From assembly GCF_029227915.1 (NCBI RefSeq), contig NC_079883.1, positions 24,306,001 to 24,366,000 of the forward strand: 60,000 nt of DNA. Direction: 5' to 3'. Made by a program: the position numbers and the translations under genes. The first letter of the stretch is position 1, and each line of letters begins with the position of its first letter. This document shows positions 1-12,000 of the stretch, in pieces. Source of the DNA: Hydractinia symbiolongicarpus (Eukaryota; Cnidaria; Hydrozoa; Anthoathecata; Hydractiniidae). The notes under the pieces were generated by a model. That model saw only the letters and a program-made list of their open reading frames with translations, was not told the origin of the DNA and searched no databases.

Positions 1-3000
1 TCAAAAAACTTGTGTAGGTAAAAGCATTGTTAATTTCTGTTGTGCTATAATTTTCCCATGTCGTCTGGTTTCTGTGAAACTTTTGCTCGTATGAAGTGCT
101 ATAAAACAGCCTGAGAGACAAAGCTATCATTCAGTGAACGTTCATGTCATTTTTATGACATTGTCTGGAAATAAAGAATCAGGCTAAGAAAAGTCGAGAA
201 AAAATAAGTTCAAGGTAATATTTAGTAATCTCGTTTCCCCGAAAGGGTAGCCACGATACAAAAGTGGCCTCAGTCGAATTTCCGATCCAAGTGCGATTTT
301 ATACCGCATTTGTTAAGTTGCCATGAAGATTCAGTTGAACAAGCAGAGCAGTTACATTTGGAAAATCCTTATAAATAGTAGTAACAAAGAATCTCCTCAA
401 TGATAAAACTGCGCTTACATATAGGTAAAAAAACAAAGAATTTCTTTCTTCGCATTCCGATACCTGGCGCGAATAGAAAGTAACGCACAAGCTCCCGTAA
501 CAAGATTGAGAATAAGAACGATAATTTACTGTCTGAATTCTTCACAAACAACTGACAAAAAAATGCAAATCTATTATCACTGTACACCCTGCTCTTGGTC
601 TAAGTCCCGTTTAGGTGATTACATCGAAAGACTGGAAATGAAGTTTGTAATAACTTTGCATTACATTAACCAGCAGTGAAGTAGGTAGTTTAGATTTTTT
701 ACTGATACAGATATCAACGAGTGTACGGAACAAAAACCTTGTGATAACCAGCATGGAACTTGTACAAACACACCAGGAAAGTATACATGTGGCTGTCAAA
801 TTGGATATATACTAGGAACTGATAAGAAAACATGTTCTGGTAAGAATTCAATATTATATTCTGTAAGTAAAAAACGACAAACTTTTTAGATCTTAAGGAT
901 TTTTTTACACAAGACTCTTCTTTATTAAGTCAACGAATAACTAAACCTTGTCCCCAGGGTCTTGTGGCCCCTGGGCCGTTAATGCCTTAGAAACGCGGTT
1001 CAAATAACCAGCTTCCAGAAACTTGAGCCTCGGTTGGTGGACAAGGCCTAGATTGTTCATCTTTAATACTGTTGGTTTGTCCATTTAATTTTCTTCTAAA
1101 ACAATGGAAGAACATTTCATGACAACCTAGTTCTAAGAAGTTATGTTGATTTCCCCCCGGCTTTTTTCTGTCCTTGAAGGGTAAAATTGAGATAATAACC
1201 ATCCTTGTCCCCAGGGTTTGTTGTCTATGTCAAAGCCGCTGGCGCTTACTTGGCGTCAATGTCAAAAAGGCAAAACTCCCTGGGGAAGAAGTTGGGGAAT
1301 AAGGCGTGTAGGGACATTTTGTTCAAACATTTTCGCAGTATTAACTCCAGAATTTCCAGAATTATTTTACAATCCAATTATCTAGATATTAACGAATGCG
1401 CAAGCAACACGACGAACGGATGTGCTCACAATTGTCACAACACTGACGGAAGTTATACGTGCAGCTGTAAGATCGGCTACCGGTTAAATAGTAACCAAAG
1501 AACATGCGATGACATAAATGAATGTACAGAAAAGACGCATACATGTGCACACAATTGTCATAACAATGTAGGATCATATACATGCAGCTGTCGTCCAGGC
1601 TATAAATTAGCATCAGACGGAAGAACTTGTATAGGTAACAGCGTTGTTCCTTTCCATCAAGCCTATCATAACTAAAATGGTTGCCTAAAATTAAATCTCT
1701 TTTCTATCAAAATCTAAAGAAAAAAAGTAAACAGGAAATGTTTTTTACGGTTACAAGAACTAAAGGGTGCTTCGTTGAAGCCCTTGAACCGTTATATCTG
1801 TAGATATACATGCGCATTAAAATTTCTATAGCTATAGCATCTGTTATGAGATTTAGTTAGCTTCAGAATTTGAAGGGGAGATGTTTATATCAAATTCTGT
1901 AAACGATGGCATCCTTAGCGTCATAAACGGTTTGTCATATTCAGCGCTGACGCCTAAACTTTCTGAAGTTTTAAAAATATTTTGATCGTAGCTGACTTTA
2001 AATAATACTTCTTCTAGCTTTGCCTTGTGAGACCATAACAAAGCCTCTTCATGGTCAAATGTCGTGCACCGGCTATGTTACGGATGAGCACTGTACATTC
2101 TCATGTGATAGTGGCTTCTATTTGACTGGGTCAGCCTCAAGAATGTGTCAACACACAGCCACGTGGTCAGGAACACCTTCTATATGCAATCGTAAGTCCA
2201 CAATCTCTTAACTCTCGGTACCAAGAACTTTGCCTTTTTTATGTTAAAACGCCAAAAATTCCTGGTGACGAGGGTGTAATCTCCCAATATCAATGTTTTA
2301 TGGTAGTAAGACAATTAATTTAATCCTTAAAACAATTGGACCTTCATTTTTCAAACTGGCTATTGTGATATTTAGAAAGAACATAAATTTTATATTTAAG
2401 AAGAACTACTTTGTTCATCACTAACATGCTGCCAAGCAGTGAGCGGTATTCGATCCGCGGTCCCCAGAACTGGGAGCCGCAGACATCCGTATTTCAGTAT
2501 GCTAGTGATGAACAAAGTAGTTCTTCTTCAATATGACTTACACGCATTAAACTCGCCCGTCATGATCAGAGGTCTGATCGGGGTGAAACATTCTCTGTTG
2601 AGAATGAAATACGGATGTGCTATGATAATTATTCACCTATAAACATAAATTTTATTATATTTCACCAAAATAACCCTTGTTTGCTCCAAATGTTACCTTT
2701 GCAGATTTTATCGAGGATTCAGGAGCATAAAAGTCTAGCATAAATAATACTGAACTACTGACTCTCAAACCTCGCTATAAAATCGTAATAATAATATGTA
2801 TTTATTTCAGGAAAACCATGCCCGAATCTTGCTCCGCCAACTCACGGTTCGCTTCTTATCCCATGTATTCAATTATTTGGTTCATCCTGCGTGGCCAAAT
2901 GTGGTAAAGGGTTTTACTTAGTTGGAAGTAAATTTTCTGAATGTGTAATGAAAGATGAGAAAACAGCATGGCTGCCAAACAATGCAACGTGTAATGGTAT

Positions 3001-6000
3001 GACATAGATTCAAGTTTCCTCGTTTAACCTCGTTTAAAGATATGTTTATGTATTTGTGAACTTAATGTGGTACCCAGACTTCTTAATCGAGTTTTTCAGT
3101 CCTTGTTAATTTAAAATTATTATCTTTTTCACTCTCAGCATCCATGCCATGTTATCCCAACCCGTGCCAACATGGTGGAACATGTAGCGAACAGTCAGAA
3201 AACTCATTCACATGTGATTGTTCCGGTACAAATTACGTTGGAAAAACATGCAACACTGGAATCGTCATAATTCCAAGCATCCCACAACTCATTGTTGGGC
3301 GACAATCTGACGAGTTAACAATCCTTGCGAAACCTGACGAAGCTCTCGAAATAAGACCTGTGGAGGAGAGCAATACATTAGTGTTTGAGCCTGCAAAGTT
3401 TATTGTCTACCCTTCAGATGGTGAAGCTACATTTAAAGTTAATGCAACCAAGGCTGGTGTATTTAAAGTTAAGTATAATCTCGTTGGCAAAAATGCTCCG
3501 AATTTTAACACACCAGAAGAGAGTACTGTATATGCATACAAAAAGTCAACCACGATGGAGAAAGCAGTTGATATTTCTACTGATTTTTACCGTGATGGTT
3601 GTGAGGAGAAAAAATTACTGCAATGCAACAGAAAGCTAACTTTGATATCGACTTGTGCGTGGGGGAAGAGTTCGTATGGATTTATAAGCGCTAAAGCTAA
3701 TGGAGTCCATGTGCCTGTATCAACAATAGGAGTAAGTGAGACAGACATGGACAGATATGATCGGAGCAATGTATTGTATCCCCTTTCACACACGAAAGAT
3801 TATTTGGAAAACAGAAAACTCCCCGGAACGTGCCCGAATGATGAAAAGTGCCCAAATGACAGAAGGAACTCAGAAAGTGTTAATTACATCGTCAATAATA
3901 ATATCTTTCAAAGATCATATTATAGCGAAGCAAACAAACTACTTCCATCATGGCTCCGTGTAGCAGTAAACATGAAAGAAGGGTATTTTGCAGCTGAGAA
4001 CTTTCAATCAGCCTTAGCAAAAGGAAACGTTGCAAAAAATATCAAAGAATGCAAAAATTTACCGATCAACGACAACGATGAATATTCTGTCTACCTACCA
4101 AAAACTATCACAATAATATCATTCTTGTCTTCTCAAAAGTCAAGTACAAATGCTGACTCAGCATTGTGTATATTAATCAACCTATGCAGCAAAGACGTCA
4201 ATATTGCATTACCAAGAGGTCAAACTGCGAGTTTCAATGCAGATTTTGCTAGTGTTGGATTAAAGAATTTAAAGTTGGTTGTACGCGGCTTGGGTCATCA
4301 AAGTCGAACATCACAAAAGTGCGTTCTGATAGACAGCAAAAGACAATGTGTGAACGTGGATTTGTACCTCGATGCTTCAACAAACCTTGCGACAGCAGGA
4401 GCATCCCTCAACATGAATGGGAAATTTTGGGTAAAAGCAACAGATAACGTAAGAGAATAAAACTATACTTATTTTTGCTCACCTTCCTATCATCTCCATT
4501 ATTATTATCTTCATCGTCACCAGTATGTACTTTTTAGGCGTTGACTGAAAAGCTGGAAACAAGGAGAGAGTTTATCTTCGAGGGAAGCGCGGGTGTCAAG
4601 TTGGATTTTAAGATGTTTGGTCGACGTTTGCAGCTTCAGGGTGACGATGAAAGAGCAACCAGCTATATTAGAGTCGGCGGTAAGAGACGCCTATTTGGCT
4701 TATTTTCGTAGTATATTTAAATTATTTGTTTTATAAATAAGCAATTTTATCTTTAGAGAGTGCGTCATGCCCCGCGTGCGACGACAAGGGACTGCAGCTC
4801 TCAATGAAAGTTGCATCTTCAGCATTTAGATATGAATCGAATAGATTAATGTTTGAACCAGAGTCCGACACAAAAATATACATGCCGTACGATATTGCTG
4901 GCGGCAAAATATCGTCGGTGAAAAATGAAAACGAAATCAAATTAAGAATGCGGCTTTATCAAAACCTTATTCCACCGCAATTTGTAGAGCTTAAGAAAAT
5001 TATTATTAGTACAGGTCACACTCACGATGATGGAATCATAACCAAATATTGCGACAAGGTTTCAGCAAGTTTGACTGCGGTTCAAGCGACAACCAGCGGT
5101 AACCAGACGTCCTATATTCAACTTAAAACTGAACTGGACCAACTGAAAGAGAGTATTTACGATTGTTCAGCGCAATTAAAATCACTTCGAAATCGTTTCC
5201 AAGACAACAACCAAGTGAACTCGCTTATTAGAATACTTCAGTTACAATTGAAGCAAGTTGACTTGCTGACAGTTGAACCCAATCAGCAAGCAGTGACGAA
5301 GAAAGATCAAGGAAAAGTGGTTTCCTTTAATGGAAAAATCTGTCTACATCGTTTATGCTTTGATCATGCTGACGTTGCAATTTATGATCTCGATGAATCA
5401 CTGTTAACAGACACAGAATGTTCCAGCGCTTGCCGGACCACGTATAAACAACATATTGTCAAAGACGCTGTTGTCGTAACGGCGAAAGTGCAGAGAGATA
5501 TTCAAGTGGCGTCGAGAATAACGCTACGCAAAAATGACGGAATACGACTCATAGTAAACAAAAACACTGATTCGATCCATGGTTCATTCAACGCATCGGT
5601 AAAATTCTTCGGTGTAAATTACAGAACAACATTTATGATCAAGGATGATGATATCATGTTTGAGAAAGATAGTGTTGTAATGGCGTCTGGGTTGGCTTTT
5701 ACGGTGAAAGGTCGAAGCAGTATATTGACTGCAAGTTGGAAGTCTATAGTGTATAATATTCGAGGGGTAAGTTATAGTTTCGCAAAGAAGCTGAAATCAA
5801 TTGCGCAAGAGGTATTCGAAGAGACAGCCAACACAACAAGTCACAGGTTAAAGGGAGCAATGGAAAATGTCAAAAAATCTTACAGCAATCTGTTAACTGG
5901 TCAAATGAGTTTGGCCGAAGCCGAAGAGAAAGTGAAAATATCATCTGAAAAACTAAGATTATCAGAAGCTGCTTATAAGACTTCCATGAACTTGCTAAAC

Positions 6001-9000
6001 ACAAAACAAACAGAATTCGATTCGTATTTAAAAACCTTGGACCCGTTATTTATCAAGAAAAATGTGGAAACTGTTTGCAAGCTGGAATCGTGCAAAGAAA
6101 CCTGTGTGTCAATGCCTATATGTCAGACATGTCAAGATCCGGTCATTGTTGATGTAAACACGTTGAAATGTGAACAAAAGAAGGAGAATATCAAAACGAG
6201 CACTGTACACCAAGTTGACACCAAATGCGATCTCACCAAGTACGCATTCATACCTTATTACACCGGATCGTGCAGTCCCGATCCGCGCATGCAAAAAATA
6301 GCAGAGAAAGAACTAGAGAAATCTCTCGTGCAGACTGGCACAGCTGTTGGTACTTTACTTGGATCTGTTGTGCCAGGCTTGGGAAACCTTATAGGTGGGG
6401 CTATTGGTGGATTGATAGGGTACGTAGGAAGTTTATTCAATTCGTGTGATGAGAGTTATGAAGTACAAACTAAAAAGTGGATTGTACAAGAACCTTGTAC
6501 GTTACTGCAAACAAAGGTGACTACAGTGACTCGACCATTCTCCGTGTGTTTTGATGTAAAGAAGCGTGTTCAAACTAATTTTGATGCTCCGCGCACGTGC
6601 AAATGCAAAGTTAATAACTGCATCGCAAAAGCTAAAGAGATTACTTGTTTAGTGAAGAACCAGAATTGTCAAAAAAATCGTCAGTTGTTTTTGAAAGCTT
6701 CCGATAAAATTCCAAAGAAATTTACTACTCTTTATACAGAGATCTCAGAAAATCAAGACCAAGTAGCGACATTTTTAACAGAACTTCAAACTCTGAAGAA
6801 TACAAACGATCACAATAAAAGAGAACTGGAACGAATCAAGAATGACCTTAGGGTGCAGAAACAAGATTCGATATTTGCTAACAAAAGTTATACTGACGCT
6901 GTTGGGCTTTTAAAAATGGAGACGTGCATTATGAATCATCATATGTCCAATAACAATGCATCCAGTCTCTTGAATATTAAAAATGTGCAGTTTAACATCA
7001 ACCTACCCTTGGTAAACAATATTCGCTTGAACATTGACACCAAACATAAAAATACTAATACTATTGTACCATTTGTTTACGATTTGGAAGCTGACCATCA
7101 AGATATGTTGAAATTTGCTGCTCAAAAGGTTGTCGAAACAACTTTATGCCGGTCATCACGACGTAGAAGATCTGTCGAATCAGTTGAGAATGATTTAGCT
7201 TTCAAGTCTTGGGTTACTGATGGTGGTAATAGCACTGCTACAGCAGCTCAACTATCTTGTGCCACACTGAAGAAAATAATGGATTTCTTGAGAGATTCTC
7301 TCAACAAGCTTGATAATTTAACACACTCCGCGATGCGACTTCAACATCAAATAAAAGCCTCCAAGAAAAAACTTTTCCCTACATTAGTCGTAACCTTCTC
7401 CGCAGATACCAACACCAACGATACATCTGGTTCTTTAGTAAAAGCTAACCGTGAACTTTTATCCTCTGCTTCAAAAGAATTGTCTGACATTGGAAAACAA
7501 GTGATTGTAAAAAATGTATTAAAACTTTGGAAAGAAGAAGTAGAGGTTTTCACCGGGCTGAATAACATCACTGTCTGTCTTGGATATGAAGATTGCGTGA
7601 ACGAGGCAATCACAACGTTGATAAATCTTCCTGCTATATACAAAGTATCAAAAGCTAGGTACGTGCAAGAAGTTATGGAAGTGAGAAATAAATTCAACTC
7701 TCTTCTCTCTCACTCAACATCCTTAGAAAGTATCGGCCGAGTCATCCACAGCTTACGTACATCTCTTACAGCTACAGAGCATTTAAGTTTACATTGCGTT
7801 TCTGCTCCCTCTGTTTCTCTCTTAACTCCGTCCAATATAACCTTGGAAAAAGGAGGAGTGGCTACCTTACGGTGCGCAGCAACAAGTCAGCTACCTGTCA
7901 AGTACTACTGGATGCATCACGAGACATTATTAGACGAAGAACACACCAGTACTCTTACTGTCACAGCATCGTCGAAAAGTGATGGTGTTTACAAATGCAT
8001 TGCTAAAAGTCTTGTTGGAAATAGTACCGCAAACGAAACAGTACTCACCGTGTTTCAGCCTCCTAAATTTATTGAAGAGCCGAAAGATATAACGCATGTT
8101 TTCCCTGTGTCCGACACTGCAGGTCTTGCGCTAACATGCAATGTATCAAGTCACCCAAAGTCGACTATTGAATGGTATCATTCTTCTTTGACCTCCGAAG
8201 CATCTAAGCTATTAGTAAACGAGACAAGCACAATACTTACACTCGATAATTCAACCAAAAACAACAGCGGGTCTTATTTCTGTAAGGCTAGCAATAAATA
8301 CGGTACCATTAGGAGTCGTCTTGCACGTGTTGATGTTTTACCATCAACATTAACTCAATCGAGGTTTCAAATTAATTTTGATGTAATCGAGGCTAATATT
8401 ACCGACTCATCCTTTACAAATTTGACACGAGCCATAAAAACACAAACATCTGGATTTCCGTCAGAGTTTAAAGTGAGTACTCTTCAAAGGGAGTCAACAA
8501 CAAAAGTGGAGATCAGCATAACAGTTTCACCAAGCATTCATGGCAAGAAAAACGTTAAAGATATGCTAAAATTATCTTCTGGAGCTCGACAAGCCATCGC
8601 AAATGCGGCCGCCGTCTTTGTTAGCAGTCTTATAAAAAGCGGATCGACACTATCTACTGACAATGGAAGAATGGTCCGTGTGGATAACGATACTTTGAGT
8701 TATGACTTTAAGCTTGATATTTGTCAAAAGGGATCAAGTCTTCATTCAAACGGATTCCTATGTGGTATGTATCTATCCAAACATGTTTTATAAGGGTTAT
8801 AGTTCTAAAGGTTAAATTTCCACTGCAAGGTTAGTATCAAAGTCTCCTAATGATTTCTTGCTAAAAAAGATTTTGTGAGAAAATTAGGCATACCATCAAA
8901 TCAAGTCCTGGGAACAACTGTGTCAAACATGTGACACTATAGCTATTTGTTATAAATAAAGAATTTTAGACTCCAAAAAATTCTCCTTGACGTCAACAGG

Positions 9001-12000
9001 AAAGCCGAAATATTGACACTCCATCTATTAGATAAAACTTGTAGCCGCTCGATCATAAAGCTTGCATAACAAAAAATTGAATTACCTTTTTTGGTGTTTT
9101 TGTGTCTGTCTCCTTTAATAGCAGATGAATAATTTAAGAATAGAGGTTGTCCGCGAAAAATCATTGACATACAAAATGTGTTTGGTACTCAGAATAGTCT
9201 TTTTCTAGTCACAAAAAAGTTGGGTGGTCTAGTACTAAAATTTCCTGTGTAAATTTTCTTTTTCTTTTAATAGGGAATAAATAACAAAAGGTGGTCTCAG
9301 GGCTTAGTCCCCAATCTTTTTATCGAAATGCTTATTAGAGAAAAGATTAGACAAAGTCTTTTGTCAAAAGGTGCTTAATAAGGGTTACTTTGTAGTCTAA
9401 CCGTTTATCCTTGTCCCCAAGGTTTCTATAGTCCCTAAACCGTTATTACGGAGCGTCATTAAATCCACCAAAAAGGCAAAATGTCCTGGAAGCAATGTTT
9501 CAGGCGTACGTTAGCGTACCTTTTACGTTTTATAACTTCTTGCAATGGTTTTTATTTTAGTGGCATGTCCTCTTGGTAGCGCTGGTGCTAACTGCAGCTC
9601 GTGTCCTGCCAATACATTTGCTGACAAAGTCGGACAAGCAACCTGTACACCATGTAAGGATGGAGAAATTACGGAACAAGTTGGATCAAGAAGTCAATCC
9701 AAATGTATTGAAAAAAGTAAGTTAGAGATTTGAAATGTTTAAAAATATTTGACTCGATTTATTTGAAGCCGTAGTTATTTGCATAAATAAGACAAAAAAT
9801 GGTCCGTGCGTTTTCATACTGCTTTTGTTAAACACCCATACAGTATGAAATAAAACGAGCTGCGCGATTAAAAGTTTAACGTGACGAAAAAAAAATCATA
9901 ATTATTATTAGTAACAGATATAAACAATTTTACATATAGAGTATACTTCTTGTTTCTTGTGTTGATTTATATGTATAGGACGCTCAGCCTTTGTCTTTGG
10001 CGTTTCTTATTTCACTTATATGCGAGAATCAAAGACAATGGCTAACATACTCGTGTTCACATATATATGTATATATATTTCTTGTCCATCAAGCGTTGCG
10101 AAAGCCCTTTTAAGGGTCTCACACGCACCTCTTGTTATCTATATTTTTATGTAGTTTATTACATTCATTATTTATTATAAAGAACCTTTTTTTTTATATA
10201 GTATAGCCTGCAATTGTCCTCTTTGCATCAAAAGACAAAATGTAACGCTCTATGGGCGTAAAATAAGCTGTAATAATTTTTGGATATGTCGTCAACCTCG
10301 TCCCCAGAGCTAGTTAGGTCTTTTATCTTTAAACGGAATCTCACCTGGGGACGAGTTTGATATATCGCCAAACTTTTTGGTTTTGTAATGTTCTGGCAAA
10401 GCGCTAAATCATAGCATAGTCTTTGCATTTGCATGTAAAAATAAGAACAATAAGTTGATAACAAATTATGGTCATTGCGGCGCCTCAATGGAACCACACC
10501 TACCGAATTAAACAATCTCAATGAATGCATAGTTGATAAAAAACAATAACAAATAATTAGAAGAATAGAATTATTTAAAGGTAAAATTCTGTTGTATTCA
10601 AAAATTTTACAGCTTTTTTATAAACACAAGAATCTCTCTACGATGTTAATTCATTTACAATCTATTTTGCTGGATGTCAACGAATTAGCGGTAACTTTCA
10701 CTAACAAATGTGCCTTAAATCTGGTGGAGATGTTACGTGCACCCGCAAAATTAGTTACTTGGCAACCAAAAAACGCGTGATGATGAGTAAACGAGGATAT
10801 AAAATGTTGAATCAGAGAGTTGAAATGCTTTATGTACCGTTTTGGATTATATGGGATTAGAATTTCGACGATTACTTCGAGTTATCATGAATCTTAAAAG
10901 AATTTATTTTTGATTGGTTTTTATATTGAAAGCTTTCAAATTTGCAAAAGAAAGCTTCTGATCAGTCACATCGTTATCCTAAGTTACGTTAGCCGCATTT
11001 GTGGCAGACCTTGAAGCCAATCTCTAACCCTTCGTGTCAGGTGCTTCAACCCAGTATTATATTGACACTCTTTGCAGTTGTGAAAAAAACCCGTGACCCA
11101 GCAAACTTGTATTATCACAGCTGAATACTGCGAAAGCGCGAAAGTGCTGAAACAAAAACACAATATGAATGTCCTATAACCATCGAAGAAGGTTTCAACA
11201 TTAAAATTTAACTTGTGTTTTTAAAATTCAGAATTGGCAACGCCTTTTTAAGTTGTATGTAGACTAAATGACGTCACGGTTACGGTTTAGAGATGTTAAA
11301 CGAACTTATCGAGTTGAGACATATTCTTCTAAGCAATACAAGTTGTCTCCAAGTTCTTCCCAAAGGCTTGCTTTTTTAAATATGAACGTTTAAACAACTG
11401 CTGCAACAACTGCTTAAACAAGTCCTTGGCATAAAGTTGGTTGTCCGCGATGACAATAACAAACAGCAACAACAACATATGCCGTGCCACCCTGGTATCA
11501 CACCATGTAACATTACCCATTGTTTAGCTGAAGTCTCCCTTTGCTAGTTTCAGAAGAATATCTACTTTTGCGTCGACTAAAAATGCGTTTATTATTTTTA
11601 AAATTTAGTTGACCCTTCCTTATCATAAAATCTCTCACGCAATGTATTATTATCATTCTAATGAACATATTTGAACTCTAATTGAATGTCTAAGCGTGTA
11701 GTATAAACTAGAAAATTATAAGTCTAATTTGCACGTTAGCCGAATTTGAATGATGATAAATTGTGGTATTTGAAAAAGTTTTGATTATTTGTGTCTTTTT
11801 TCAATCTAGGACTTCGACAGACTGATATTGTGTTCTTGCTCGATAAGTCAAGATCATTTTTAACCAATAATGCATACGAGTACGAGATCAAGAAATTTAT
11901 ACCGGCCTTCATGAAAGCTTATAATGACGTGAACAACACTAGATTTGCCTTGATTACTATTGATACCTACGCGGACGAATATGTCAGCTTGAATGAGTAC

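Noticed and set aside
1205-1385. N-terminal extension of the EGF exon
   Set aside because: It is interspersed repeat, and the TCTAG acceptor at 1381-1385 with phase 1 fits the EGF start exactly.
2439-2642. Open frame encoding a peptide shared with 40931-41143
   Set aside because: The similarity comes from the fold-back repeat present at both places, not from a gene.
11077-11200. Extra exon after TTTGCAG reading [14 protein letters not shown]
   Set aside because: It meets a stop after 15 codons in the needed frame and has no donor; at best a dead exon.
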